A DNA stretch of 19,063 nucleotides from CAZAPV01 sp964487195 (GCA_964487195.1 CAZAPV010000016.1:1-19063), one strand, 5' to 3'; counted from the first letter of the stretch, positions 1 to 7,579 are shown. Made by a program: numbers and translations. The notes: a model not told the origin generated them from the sequence alone.

Positions 1-1
1 C

Positions 2-160
2 CGTTCCGCCGTACGCCGCGCGGCGTACGTCATCGTCGGCGTCGCCGCCTCCGCGATCGCGCTCGCGGTCGGCTGGCGCTCGGTCGGCCCCGCGCACCGG
101 TGGCTCGTCGCCGCGATCACGTTCATCGTCGCGAGCATCTTCGTCGCCTTCTATGCCTGA
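2..160 (+). CDS. C-terminal end of an unidentified membrane protein (partial)
   Basis: An open frame enters from the left edge and stops at TGA 158-160, giving 52 residues. They form two hydrophobic stretches, about residues 9-24 (YVIVGVAASAIALAVG) and 35-52 (LVAAITFIVASIFVAFYA), separated by a short loop containing GWRSVGPAHRW. This looks like the last two transmembrane helices of an integral membrane protein, with almost no tail after the final helix. Its stop overlaps the start of the HIT gene by eight bases, so the two are probably co-transcribed and translationally coupled. The family cannot be named from this fragment. I am fairly sure it is coding, because composition and hydrophobicity fit and no stop interrupts the frame. 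Confidence 0.6.
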   Translation, partial: RSAVRRAAYVIVGVAASAIALAVGWRSVGPAHRWLVAAITFIVASIFVAFYA

Positions 161-563
161 CTGCATTTTTTGTAAAATCATCCGCGGCGACGCCCCCGCG
201 CTCATCGTGTACGAGGATGACGCCGCGATGGCGTTCCTCGACATCACGCCGGTGAACGTCGGCCACACGCTCGTCGTGCCCAAAGCGCACTACGAGAATT
301 TCGCCGAAACCGCCGATGATGCGCTCGCAAAATTATTTCCGCTCGTCAAACGGGTCGCGAAAGCCGCGGCGGCGGCGACCGGCGCGCACGGCTTCAACGT
401 CGGGATCAACACCGGCCACGCCGCGGGCCAGGTCGTGATGCACACGCACATCCACGTGATGCCGCGCTTCGACGGCGACGGCCTCGTCCACTGGCCGAAA
501 CGCCATCTCACCGACGATCAGATGCAGGACGCGGCGACAAAGATCTCCGCGCTGCTCAAGTGA
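153..563 (+). CDS. HIT-family (histidine triad) nucleotide hydrolase
   Basis: This 136-residue protein has the full length of a bacterial HIT/Hint protein. The histidine triad is at residues 97-103 (HTHIHVM), where the last histidine of the triad, H101, is the expected nucleophile. An N-terminal CxxC (C4, C7) is the usual zinc-site half, and the fold-typical segments FLDITPVNVGHTLVVPK (28-44) and GFNVGINTGHAAGQ (80-93) are present. Family members cleave nucleoside phosphoramidates, AMP-lysine-type adducts or dinucleoside polyphosphates in the cytoplasm; the actual substrate cannot be told from sequence. The ATG lies inside the end of the upstream membrane gene (eight-base overlap) and has no Shine-Dalgarno sequence, suggesting coupled translation. 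A hairpin with a short T run follows the stop. Confidence 0.95.
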   Translation: MPDCIFCKIIRGDAPALIVYEDDAAMAFLDITPVNVGHTLVVPKAHYENFAETADDALAKLFPLVKRVAKAAAAATGAHGFNVGINTGHAAGQVVMHTHIHVMPRFDGDGLVHWPKRHLTDDQMQDAATKISALLK

Positions 564-566
564 CGG

Positions 567-595
567 TTGCAAGTTCAGGGCGTCCGCAGTACGAT
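567..595 (+). promoter_or_regulatory. Putative promoter of the HAD gene
   Basis: TTGCAA (567-572) and TACGAT (590-595) are spaced by exactly 17 bases and resemble sigma-70 -35 and -10 boxes, each a 4/6 match or better. The expected transcription start is near 602, about 24 bases before the HAD start codon, leaving room for the AGGAGG ribosome binding site. The -10 box sits in the loop of a perfect inverted repeat (580-603). Identified by eye only. Confidence 0.45.
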
Positions 596-608
596 GCGGA
601 CGCTCTTT
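580..608 (+). terminator. Perfect 9-bp hairpin with short T run after the HIT gene
   Basis: GCGTCCGCA (580-588) and TGCGGACGC (595-603) are perfect reverse complements around a six-base loop, followed by TCTTT. It could end transcripts from the HIT operon, although the T tract is short. The same palindrome covers the putative -10 box of the HAD promoter, so it could instead be an operator for a dimeric regulator. The sequence does not decide between the two roles. Confidence 0.45.
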
Positions 609-614
609 GCATTC

Positions 615-620
615 AGGAGG
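615..620 (+). promoter_or_regulatory. Strong Shine-Dalgarno sequence (AGGAGG) fixing the HAD start
   Basis: AGGAGG lies five bases before ATG 626. It is the only canonical ribosome binding site I see at any gene start in this window. It settles the HAD start at 626 rather than at the in-frame GTG at 560, which overlaps the end of the HIT gene. Confidence 0.85.
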
Positions 621-625
621 ATCAA

Positions 626-1327
626 ATGGAGATCTGCCTCGATTTCGACGAGACGCTCGCGTCGACGCAGTACAAGTACAACGAGCCGATCTGGCGTGCC
701 GGACTGCTCATCACCAAGGCGGTCGGCAGCCGGTGCATGCATCCTGCGGAGCTGATGAAGCTTCAACAGGAGATCGACGCCGGGCTCGTCGCCGAGTACG
801 GCCTGCAGGCGACCCGGTTTCCGGAAAGCTTCGTGAAGACGTACGAGGCCGCGGCCGAGCGCGCAGGCGTGCCGGTCGATTCCGCGCTCGCCGCACAGCT
901 CCGCAACATCGGCAATCGTTTCCAGTACGGACCGTTCCCGCTGTTTCCGGACGCGAGCCCCGTCCTTAAAACACTGCGTCAATCAGGCCACCGTTTGCAC
1001 CTGATCACCGCCGGCGATAAGAAGCTACAGACCAGAAAGATCGTGCAGAGCGGCGTTTCACGGTTTGTGGATTCGGTGCATATCACCGATCTCGATAAGA
1101 AATCCGCGCTTCAGATGATTGCCGGCGACGAACCTTGGCGCGCCGTGATGGTCGGAGATTCAAAAAAGAGCGACATCGCTCCGGCGATCGCGCTCGGGAT
1201 GCACGCCGTGTGGATTCCGAGCAACACCTGGTCGTTTGCCCACACCGACGTCGATGCCGAGAAGCATCACACGATCACGTCGATCCGTGAGCTGCCGCCG
1301 CTCATCGCGGCGCTCGCCGAGCGCTGA
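626..1327 (+). CDS. HAD-superfamily hydrolase (probable phosphatase)
   Basis: A 233-residue haloacid-dehalogenase-fold hydrolase. Motif I is DFDET (D6, D8), giving the nucleophile and acid/base pair of HAD phosphatases. Motif II is in LHLITAGD (T128), motif III is a lysine at K158/K159, and motif IV is MVGDSKKSD (D178, D183) for magnesium. Residues about 15-105 form a helical cap between motifs I and II, so it is probably a C1-cap phosphatase acting on a small phosphorylated metabolite or nucleotide; the substrate is unknown. The start was chosen from AGGAGG at 615-620. The gene has its own promoter-like sequence and a terminator at 1326-1354, so it is a single-gene unit. Its strong ribosome binding site and slightly less GC-biased codons, for example in the TCAATCAGG stretch near 978, set it apart from its neighbours and may mean transfer. 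Confidence 0.88.
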   Translation: MEICLDFDETLASTQYKYNEPIWRAGLLITKAVGSRCMHPAELMKLQQEIDAGLVAEYGLQATRFPESFVKTYEAAAERAGVPVDSALAAQLRNIGNRFQYGPFPLFPDASPVLKTLRQSGHRLHLITAGDKKLQTRKIVQSGVSRFVDSVHITDLDKKSALQMIAGDEPWRAVMVGDSKKSDIAPAIALGMHAVWIPSNTWSFAHTDVDAEKHHTITSIRELPPLIAALAER

Positions 1328-1354
1328 CCTCGTCATTCCGACGGGGTCTTTTTT
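1326..1354 (+). terminator. Rho-independent terminator of the HAD gene
   Basis: GACCTCGTC (1326-1334) pairs with GACGGGGTC (1340-1348) as a nine-pair stem with one G-T wobble and a five-base loop, followed by six T (1349-1354). It begins inside the HAD stop codon and overlaps the stop of the convergent PEGA gene. There is no T run on the other side, so it should work only for + strand transcripts. Confidence 0.8.
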
Positions 1355-2705
1355 ACAACGGCCGATCGTACAGGCCGCGCTGGTTGCCGACGGTGCCGGT
1401 GAAGCGGAGCAAGGCGTCGTCCGCGTCGATCGCGAAGTCGCCGACGTCGCTGAATCGCACCAGCTCCTCGACGTTGCGCCGGTCGCGATCGTCCAGTTCG
1501 GCGGCGAAAATTTCGTTCGAGGTGGCGTACAGGATCGCCTCCCCGGACGGATGCCATGCGCAGCCCCGGATCGCGGTGCCGAGGCGGGTGACGAGCGTTT
1601 CGGTTTTGGCGGCGACGTCGGCGACGCTGATTTCGTAGTCGTTCCAGAGCAGCAGCCGTCCGGGACGGTCCGGGTTTTCCCACGCCGCGTGCGTCGCGCT
1701 CCATGCACCGACGAGCGCGCCGGTCGCCGCATCGAGCGCGACGATTTCGCCGAGGCCGCGGTCGGCGACGAGGACATATGGGCCGTCCGCGCCGAGGATC
1801 CGGTAGTCGCCCGCAGGAAGCGAGCCGAGCAGATCGACGCCGATTGCGCCGATGAGCGCGCGCTCCAGATTCACCGCGCCATGCAGCGCCTGCCGCCGCA
1901 GAACGTACAGCGTCCGTCCTTTGAGGAACGCGTCTTCGATCCCTGACGTCGAATCGAGCGTTTGCACGGTCATGTCCGTCACGTTTACCGCGTACGCGCC
2001 CATCGTTCCGACCGCGGTGACGTTTTCGCCGTCCGAGGACCAGCGCGCGGAGAGCGGACCGGCGGGAAGACCGGTCGGCGTGCGGGGATTCTTCGGATCC
2101 GCCGCCGCGACGACGAGCAGCGCAGTCGAACCGTTTTTCGCGATATTCGAAAACAGCAGTTCTTTCCCGTCCGGCGACCATTGGAGCGCTTCATTTTTGG
2201 ATGATGCCGCGGAGAACCGCGCGACGAGCACCGACGTCGCGTCGGTCGGACGCAGGATGTGCAGCTCTTTCCAGCCGTTGCGGACGGCGATGAACGCGGC
2301 GGTTTTTCCGTCCGCCGTGAACGCCGCGAGCGTCGCCGCGGCAGCGAGCCGCAACTCGGGAAGCGCGTCGCGCAACAGCACGGGGTTCGCGAACGTCGTG
2401 CGCCCGCTCTCCACCGCGAGCGTTTTTTCCCACGGCAGTTCGCCGTCCTTTTCGACGCGGACGCGGTAGTCGTCGGGAAGCAGCCGCGCGAACGATGCGG
2501 GCGTCGTCTCGGCTTGGCGGACGCCGTTCAGCAGCACGCCCGCGCCGGACGGCGTCGTCGTGACTTCGATGATGCCGGTCTTTTCGATCCTGTGTTTTTT
2601 CCAGTCGTAACGGTAGCCGGAGGTGAACAACAGCAAGAGCGACGCCGTGACCAGGAAGAGGACGGCGAATGCGGCGGTGACGGCGATTCTGGCGCGCGGG
2701 GACAT
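1353..2705 (-). CDS. PEGA-domain, beta-propeller-like membrane-anchored protein
   Basis: A 450-residue protein with one N-terminal membrane helix (about 7-28) and then the junction FTSGYRYDW (27-35), so the bulk should lie outside the membrane. Residues about 44-112 read as a PEGA domain: IIEVTTTPSGAGVLLNG, then a leucine/proline turn and a VRVEKDG strand. The rest (about 120-450) contains WD40/TolB-like repeats, for example ALQWSPDGKELLFS, ARWSSDGENVTAV and CAWHPSGEAILYATS, which suggest a beta-propeller. In PEGA proteins the domain is a surface beta-sandwich of unclear role. No catalytic residues are recognised, and a structural or binding role at the cell envelope is inference. The gene is convergent with the HAD gene, its stop overlapping that gene's terminator, and divergent from murA. 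No Shine-Dalgarno or clear promoter was found. Confidence 0.85.
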   Translation of the reverse strand: MSPRARIAVTAAFAVLFLVTASLLLLFTSGYRYDWKKHRIEKTGIIEVTTTPSGAGVLLNGVRQAETTPASFARLLPDDYRVRVEKDGELPWEKTLAVESGRTTFANPVLLRDALPELRLAAAATLAAFTADGKTAAFIAVRNGWKELHILRPTDATSVLVARFSAASSKNEALQWSPDGKELLFSNIAKNGSTALLVVAAADPKNPRTPTGLPAGPLSARWSSDGENVTAVGTMGAYAVNVTDMTVQTLDSTSGIEDAFLKGRTLYVLRRQALHGAVNLERALIGAIGVDLLGSLPAGDYRILGADGPYVLVADRGLGEIVALDAATGALVGAWSATHAAWENPDRPGRLLLWNDYEISVADVAAKTETLVTRLGTAIRGCAWHPSGEAILYATSNEIFAAELDDRDRRNVEELVRFSDVGDFAIDADDALLRFTGTVGNQRGLYDRPL

Positions 2706-2706
2706 C

Positions 2707-2735
2707 TTGTCAAAGCGAAATTTTCAGGTTAGGAT
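2707..2735 (+). promoter_or_regulatory. Putative murA promoter (leaderless or near-leaderless)
   Basis: TTGTCA (2707-2712), a 17-base spacer and TAGGAT (2730-2735). The expected transcription start near 2742 is only about six bases before the murA ATG, leaving no room for a ribosome binding site. The promoter fills the whole 42-base gap between the divergent PEGA and murA genes. Confidence 0.6.
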
Positions 2736-2747
2736 ACCGTAATCATT

Positions 2748-4052
2748 ATGCCACAGCCGGCGAGCGAAATCAGCGTTGCCGAGAAGACCGCGGCCGGGCC
2801 GGCCCGGCTTCGCATCCGTGGCGGTTTTCCGCTCGATGGGGAGATCCGCGTCGGCGGGATGAAGAATGCGGCGACGCCGATCATCGCGGCGACGCTGCTC
2901 ATTCCCGAACCGTGCGTCATCCGCAACGTCCCGCGCCTCTCCGACGTCGAACGGATGCTCGACATCCTGCGCGCGCTCGGCGCCGAGGTCGCATGGACCG
3001 ACGAACATGAACTGACGATCGATGCCGCGAACGCCGACATCGGCGCGCTCGACGAGAAGGCGATGAAGAGCATGCGCTCCTCGATCCTTTTCATGGGACC
3101 GCTGCTCGCGCGGTTCCGCGAAGTGCGCACCTCCGAGCCGGGCGGCTGCATCATCGGCAACCGTCCGATCGACACCCATCTCGCCGCGCTCCAGGCGCTC
3201 GGCGCCACGGTCGGGAACGAGGGCGGACTATACACGCTCACGACGCGTGGACTCGTCGGCGGGGAGATCACGCTCCCGGAGTTTTCCGTCACCGCGACCG
3301 AGAACGCGATGATGGCCGCCGTGACGGCGAAGGGGAGGACGACGATCAAACTCGCCGCCGCCGAACCGCACGTGCAGGATCTCGCGACATTTCTCGTCGC
3401 CGCGGGCGCACGCATCCAGGGCGCGGGAACGCACACGATCGTGATCGACGGCGTGGAGCGGCTGCGCGGCGCCACCCATGAGATCATTCCGGATCAGATC
3501 GAAGCGGGGACGTTCGCGGTGCTCGGCGCGCTCACGAAAGGGACGCTCCGCGTCGCCGGGGTGCGGCGCGATCATCTCGACATCATCCTGCTCACGCTCC
3601 GCCGCGCCGGCGTCCGTTTCGACATGGACGGCGACGCGATCGTGCTCCCGCCGCAGTCGTCGCTCGCCGCGTTCCGGCTCCAGACGATGCCGTATCCCGG
3701 ATTCCCGACCGATCTGCAGGCGCCGTTCGGCGTGCTCGCGACGCAGTGCGTCGGCACCTCGCTGATCCATGACCCGCTGTTCGACGGCCGGTTCGGTTAC
3801 GTGAGCGAACTGGTGAAGATGGGCGCGAACGCCACGGTGAGCGATCCGCATCGCGTCCTCGTCACCGGACCGACGCCGCTCTACGGCAAAGAAATCCGCG
3901 GACTCGATCTGCGCGCCGGCGCGACGCTCGTGATCGCGGGGCTCGTCGCCCAGGCGGAGACCGTGCTGCACGGCGCCGAGGTGATCGACCGCGGGTACGA
4001 AGCGCTCGCTCGCCGTCTCGCCGCGGTCGGCGCCGACATCGCGCTCATGTAG
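2748..4052 (+). CDS. murA: UDP-N-acetylglucosamine 1-carboxyvinyltransferase (MurA)
   Basis: MurA transfers enolpyruvate from PEP to UDP-GlcNAc, the first committed step of peptidoglycan synthesis, in the cytoplasm. The protein has 434 residues, slightly longer than the usual about 420 because of an extra N-terminal 17 or so residues. Key features are visible: GGMKNA (K39, N40, substrate binding), the active-site loop PGGCIIGNRPID with the PEP-binding cysteine C134 (the fosfomycin target), the catalytic aspartate in YPGFPTDLQA (D322), and DLRAGATLV (R389). Both inside-out alpha/beta domains appear complete. The ATG has no Shine-Dalgarno and sits about six bases below a putative transcription start. 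No later in-frame start is close. The presence of mraY at the right edge fits a complete peptidoglycan pathway in this organism. Confidence 0.97.
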   Translation: MPQPASEISVAEKTAAGPARLRIRGGFPLDGEIRVGGMKNAATPIIAATLLIPEPCVIRNVPRLSDVERMLDILRALGAEVAWTDEHELTIDAANADIGALDEKAMKSMRSSILFMGPLLARFREVRTSEPGGCIIGNRPIDTHLAALQALGATVGNEGGLYTLTTRGLVGGEITLPEFSVTATENAMMAAVTAKGRTTIKLAAAEPHVQDLATFLVAAGARIQGAGTHTIVIDGVERLRGATHEIIPDQIEAGTFAVLGALTKGTLRVAGVRRDHLDIILLTLRRAGVRFDMDGDAIVLPPQSSLAAFRLQTMPYPGFPTDLQAPFGVLATQCVGTSLIHDPLFDGRFGYVSELVKMGANATVSDPHRVLVTGPTPLYGKEIRGLDLRAGATLVIAGLVAQAETVLHGAEVIDRGYEALARRLAAVGADIALM

Positions 4053-4078
4053 ACCGGCGCGCCGCATTTTGTTACGCT
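4050..4078 (+). promoter_or_regulatory. Possible promoter of the S41 protease operon
   Basis: TAGACC (4050-4055), 17 bases, TACGCT (4073-4078). The -35-like box contains the murA TAG stop. A second -10-like TACGAT occurs at 4082-4087 without a good -35. The transcription start would be near 4085-4094, 20-28 bases before ATG 4113, with no Shine-Dalgarno between. A 10-base self-complementary CGGCGCGCCG (4055-4064) lies in the spacer. Weak matches make this tentative. Confidence 0.35.
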
Positions 4079-4112
4079 GAATACGATAGAACGATCTCCG
4101 CACGCTCACGCT

Positions 4113-5408
4113 ATGGATATCACCGAACCGCTCCCGCCTCGGCGCGTCGACCGCGTCCCCAAGCGCTACTCGTTCGGCGCGCTCGCCGCCATCCTCGTGA
4201 TCGCCAGCTTCATCGTCGGCGTCTTTTTTGGCGAATGGCAACGTAGCGTGGCGATTTCGCATGAAGGCGACCAGGCGAAGGGCAACCTTTTGAACCGCGA
4301 GGCGCTCCCGCCGTACGCGCTCAAGGATGTCGATTTCCAGGGATTCTGGGACATTTGGAAGACGGTGCACGACCGTTCGGTGTATCAACCGACGTCGGAC
4401 GTGAAGATGTATTACGGCGCGATCGAAGGGATGGTCGCGTCGCTCGACGATCCGTACTCGGTGTATTTCGATCCGGAGTTCGCGCAGAAATTTTCGAGCG
4501 AGCTCGAAGGGACGTTCGACGGGATCGGCGCCGAGGTCGGGACGAAGAACGGCAATCTCACCGTGATCGCGCCGCTGCCGGGGTCCCCGGCGGCGAACGC
4601 CGGCGTCAAAGCGGGCGACCGGATTTTGGAGATCGACGGCGTCGACACCACCGGGATGCTGATCGACGACGCCGTGAACCGCATCCGCGGCAAGAAGGGG
4701 ACGCAGGTGAAGCTGCTGATCATGCGCGACGGGCTGAAGGAACCGAAGGAGATAACGATCACTCGCGATACGATCGTCGTCCAACCGGTGAAGTGGGCGG
4801 TGAAGCAGGCGAACGGGAAGAAGCTGTTCATCATCACGCTCACGCAGTTCAACGACAAAACCGATTCGGAGTTCGACGCGGCGGTGCGCGCCGCGGTGCT
4901 CGAGAATCCCGCCGGCATCATCCTCGACCTGCGCAACAACCCGGGCGGCTACCTCGATTCGGCGGTGAAGGTCGCGGGCGACTGGATTCCGCACGGCACG
5001 GTGGTCGCCGAGAAGTTCAGCGACGCCACGATCAAGAATCACGACGCCGACGGCGCCGGCCGCCTCGCCGACATCCCCACCGTCGTGCTCGTCAACGAAG
5101 GTTCGGCGTCCGCCGCGGAGATCCTCTCCGGCGCGCTCCAGGACGATGGCAAAGCGCAGCTCGTTGGCGAAAAAACGTACGGCAAAGGGTCGGTGCAGGA
5201 TTACACCGAATTCGCGGACGGCTCGGCGCTGAAGCTCACCGTCGCGCTCTGGCTCACGCCGAAGGGGCGGTCGATCAACAAAGAGGGGATCGCGCCGGAC
5301 GTCGAAGTGAAATTGACCGAGGACGACTTCAGCCACGACCGCGATCCGCAGCTCGACAAGGCGATCCAGATGCTCACCGTCGTGCCGAAGACGACCGGTG
5401 TCAAATGA
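4113..5408 (+). CDS. S41-family C-terminal processing protease (CtpA/Tsp type)
   Basis: A 431-residue secreted, membrane-anchored serine protease. A single N-terminal helix (about 22-40) follows a basic segment (RRVDRVPKR), so the rest should be extracytoplasmic. Residues about 100-128 are the family's N-terminal helical part (GMVASLDDPYSVYFD), and about 130-215 form a PDZ domain (GIGAEVG, PGSPAANAGVKAGDRI). The protease core has LDLRNNPGGYL (271-281), the nucleophile in EGSASAAEI (S333) and the general-base lysine in GEKTYGKGSVQ (K358). The 25-residue S-to-K spacing is that of the S/K-dyad enzymes such as D1 protease. Such enzymes trim C termini of envelope proteins or activate peptidoglycan hydrolases; the substrate here is unknown. 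The next gene (NUDIX) starts one base after its stop (TGATATG), so they form an operon. Confidence 0.93.
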   Translation: MDITEPLPPRRVDRVPKRYSFGALAAILVIASFIVGVFFGEWQRSVAISHEGDQAKGNLLNREALPPYALKDVDFQGFWDIWKTVHDRSVYQPTSDVKMYYGAIEGMVASLDDPYSVYFDPEFAQKFSSELEGTFDGIGAEVGTKNGNLTVIAPLPGSPAANAGVKAGDRILEIDGVDTTGMLIDDAVNRIRGKKGTQVKLLIMRDGLKEPKEITITRDTIVVQPVKWAVKQANGKKLFIITLTQFNDKTDSEFDAAVRAAVLENPAGIILDLRNNPGGYLDSAVKVAGDWIPHGTVVAEKFSDATIKNHDADGAGRLADIPTVVLVNEGSASAAEILSGALQDDGKAQLVGEKTYGKGSVQDYTEFADGSALKLTVALWLTPKGRSINKEGIAPDVEVKLTEDDFSHDRDPQLDKAIQMLTVVPKTTGVK

Positions 5409-5409
5409 T

Positions 5410-5910
5410 ATGAAGAACGCCGCGCCGCGTGACAAGAAATCCGCAAGCCGCGTCAGGATGGAAGTGTCGGCCGGCGGTATCGTCTTCAAGCGCACTCCGC
5501 AAGGGGTGCGCGTCGCGTTCATCATGGATCCGTACGGGAAGTGGACGTTCGCCAAAGGCCATCCGGAGAAAGGGGAGACGATCGCCGCCGCCGCGCTGCG
5601 CGAAACGCGCGAAGAGATGGGACTCGGCCGCCTGCGCATCGTCGCGCCGCTCGGCAAGATCGACATCTGGTTCCGCGACCGCTACCGCAAGGAGACGAAA
5701 GGGATGCTCGTGCACAAGTTCATCCATTATTTCCTGATGGAAGCGCCGGCGAGCGCGAAGGGCCAGCCGCAGCAGAAAGAGAAGATCCGGAACCTGATCT
5801 GGGTGCCGCTGCCGCGCGCGATCGCGACGTCGAATTACAAGGACGTGCGGCCGCTGCTGCAGAAAGCGATCGCGATCCTTTCGCGCCGACCGCAGAGAAC
5901 GGCGCACTGA
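5410..5910 (+). CDS. NUDIX hydrolase
   Basis: A 166-residue NUDIX protein. The full Nudix box GX5EX7REUXEEXGU is at residues 50-72, beginning GHPEKGE and ending RETREEMGL, and supplies the metal-binding glutamates. The preceding WTFAKGH resembles the WxFPKGH form found in dinucleoside polyphosphate (Ap4A) hydrolases and relatives, so Ap4A or a similar compound is a plausible substrate, but this is inference. The start is ATG 5410 in the TGATATG junction with the S41 gene. An in-frame GTG at 5398 would overlap that gene and is less likely. The basic N-terminal 17 residues (KNAAPRDKKSASRVR) precede the domain. pyrG starts seven bases after the stop, so it is probably co-transcribed. With the HIT protein it makes two potential nucleotide clean-up enzymes in the window. 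Confidence 0.93.
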   Translation: MKNAAPRDKKSASRVRMEVSAGGIVFKRTPQGVRVAFIMDPYGKWTFAKGHPEKGETIAAAALRETREEMGLGRLRIVAPLGKIDIWFRDRYRKETKGMLVHKFIHYFLMEAPASAKGQPQQKEKIRNLIWVPLPRAIATSNYKDVRPLLQKAIAILSRRPQRTAH

Positions 5911-5917
5911 ACGTGCT

Positions 5918-7543
5918 ATGCCGAAATTCATCTTCATCGTGGGCGGTGTGATGTCCGGGGTCGGCAAAGGCGCGGCGTCCGCGTCGATCGGCCGCATCCT
6001 CCAGGGACACGGCTACCGCGTGACCGCGATCAAGATCGATCCGTACATCAACGTGGACGCCGGCACGATGAATCCGGTGGAGCACGGCGAAGTGTTCGTC
6101 ACCGCGGACGGCGACGAAACCGACCAGGACATCGGCAACTACGAGCGGTTCCTCGACATCGACATCACCTCGATCAATTACATGACGACCGGCCGGGTGT
6201 ATCAGACGGTGATCGAGAAAGAGCGAAATCTCGAGTACGGCGGCAAGACCGTGGAAGTGGTGCCGCACGTGCCCGAAGAGGTGATCCGCCGCATCCTCGC
6301 GGCGCAGCGGAAAGCAAGGGCGGATTTCACGATGATCGAGATCGGCGGAACGGTCGGCGAATATCAGAACGTGCTGTTCCTCGAAGCGGCGCGCATGCTG
6401 CGGCTCGAGCGCCCGAAGGACGTGCTCGTGATCCTCGTGAGCTATCTGCCGATTCCGTCGAAGACCGGCGAAATGAAAACCAAGCCGACGCAGTACGCCG
6501 TGCGCACGCTGAACTCGGCCGGGATCCAGCCCGACCTGATCCTCGCGCGCGCCGAGCGGCCGCTCGACGAGCCGCGCCGCCGGAAGCTCTCCGTGTTCTG
6601 CAACGTGCGCGAAGCTGACGTGATAAGCGCGCCGGACGTGGATTCGATTTACGAGATCCCGGTGAATTTCGAACGCGAGCATCTCGGCAAAAAATTGCTC
6701 GCGAAAGTGGGGATGCGGTCGCGGCGGCGCGACATGAAGGAATGGACGCGGCTCGTCTCCGCCATTCATCGCGCGTCCCGTCCGGTGAAGATCGCGATCG
6801 TCGGCAAGTATTTCGCGACCGGCAATTTCACGCTCGCGGACTCGTACCTGTCGGTGATCGAGGCGCTCAAGCACGCGTCGTGGGCGCACGGGCGCAGGCC
6901 GGCGCTCGAATGGCTGAACGCCGAGGAGTTCGAGAAACATCCGTCGTCCGTGAAGACGCTCGCGAAGTACGACGGCGTGCTGATCCCCGGCGGTTTCGGC
7001 GGCCGCGGGGTCGAAGGAAAGATCGCGGCGATCCGGTACTGCCGCGAGAAGAAGATCCCGTACTTCGGACTGTGCTACGGGATGCAGCTCGCGACGATCG
7101 AGTTCGCGCGGCACGTCGCGGGCCTGCGCGGCGCGAACACGGCCGAGGTGAACCCGAAATCCCCGCATCCGGTGATCCACATCATGCCCGAGCAGGAAGC
7201 GATCGTCCGCGCGAGGAAGTACGGCGGCTCGATGCGGCTCGGGGAGTATCCGTGCGTGCTCGCGCCCGGCACCGTCTCGCGCCGCGCATACGGCGCGCCC
7301 GACGTGCGCGAACGGCACCGCCACCGCTACGAAGTGAACAACGCCTATCGCGAACGGCTGCGCGACGCCGGCCTCGTGTTCGCCGGCACCTCGCCGGACG
7401 GCCTGCTCGTCGAGATCATCGAACTCAAAAACCATCCGTTTTTCGTCGGCACGCAGTTCCATCCCGAGTTCCGCTCCCGACCCCTCCGTCCGCATCCGCT
7501 CTTCCTCGCCTTCATCGCCGCGTGCCGCAAAAAGAAGAAATAG
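5918..7543 (+). CDS. pyrG: CTP synthase
   Basis: CTP synthase aminates UTP to CTP using glutamine and ATP, the last step of de novo pyrimidine nucleotide synthesis. At 541 residues it is full length. The synthetase domain (about 1-265) has the P-loop GVMSGVGKGAASASIG (10-24), KIDPYINVDAGTMNPVEHGEVF (in 39-60), EIGGTVGE (141-148) and KTKPTQYAV (187-195). The class I glutaminase domain (about 290-541) has GGFGGRGVEGK (358-368), the nucleophile in FGLCYGMQ (C386) and the dyad partners in FHPEF (H515, E517). Several normally invariant spellings differ: SGVGKG for SSLGKG, GEYQN for GDIES, PTQY for PTQH and LCYG for ICLG. I recognise this form as typical of CPR genomes. The ATG has no Shine-Dalgarno sequence. 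The TAG stop lies in the -35 box of the next gene. Confidence 0.97.
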   Translation: MPKFIFIVGGVMSGVGKGAASASIGRILQGHGYRVTAIKIDPYINVDAGTMNPVEHGEVFVTADGDETDQDIGNYERFLDIDITSINYMTTGRVYQTVIEKERNLEYGGKTVEVVPHVPEEVIRRILAAQRKARADFTMIEIGGTVGEYQNVLFLEAARMLRLERPKDVLVILVSYLPIPSKTGEMKTKPTQYAVRTLNSAGIQPDLILARAERPLDEPRRRKLSVFCNVREADVISAPDVDSIYEIPVNFEREHLGKKLLAKVGMRSRRRDMKEWTRLVSAIHRASRPVKIAIVGKYFATGNFTLADSYLSVIEALKHASWAHGRRPALEWLNAEEFEKHPSSVKTLAKYDGVLIPGGFGGRGVEGKIAAIRYCREKKIPYFGLCYGMQLATIEFARHVAGLRGANTAEVNPKSPHPVIHIMPEQEAIVRARKYGGSMRLGEYPCVLAPGTVSRRAYGAPDVRERHRHRYEVNNAYRERLRDAGLVFAGTSPDGLLVEIIELKNHPFFVGTQFHPEFRSRPLRPHPLFLAFIAACRKKKK

Positions 7544-7569
7544 ACGCCGTCGCGCCTCTCCGCTACGAT
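7541..7569 (+). promoter_or_regulatory. Putative promoter of the 612-residue gene (leaderless)
   Basis: TAGACG (7541-7546), exactly 17 bases, TACGAT (7564-7569). The -35-like box starts with the pyrG stop codon. The predicted transcription start near 7576 is about four bases before ATG 7580, so the transcript would be leaderless or nearly so. The layout closely mirrors the region after murA (TAGACC, 17 bases, TACGCT). Confidence 0.55.
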
Positions 7570-7579
7570 ACTTCCACAT

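Noticed and set aside
560..625. GTG start at 560 for the HAD gene
   Set aside because: It would overlap the HIT stop and add residues before the DFDET motif, whereas AGGAGG sits five bases before ATG 626.
3228..5666. 812-codon open frame on the - strand opposite murA, S41 and NUDIX
   Set aside because: It runs antisense to three clearly identified genes; its translation is low-complexity R/D/H-rich and matches no family. Long antisense frames are expected from strong GC bias at third positions.
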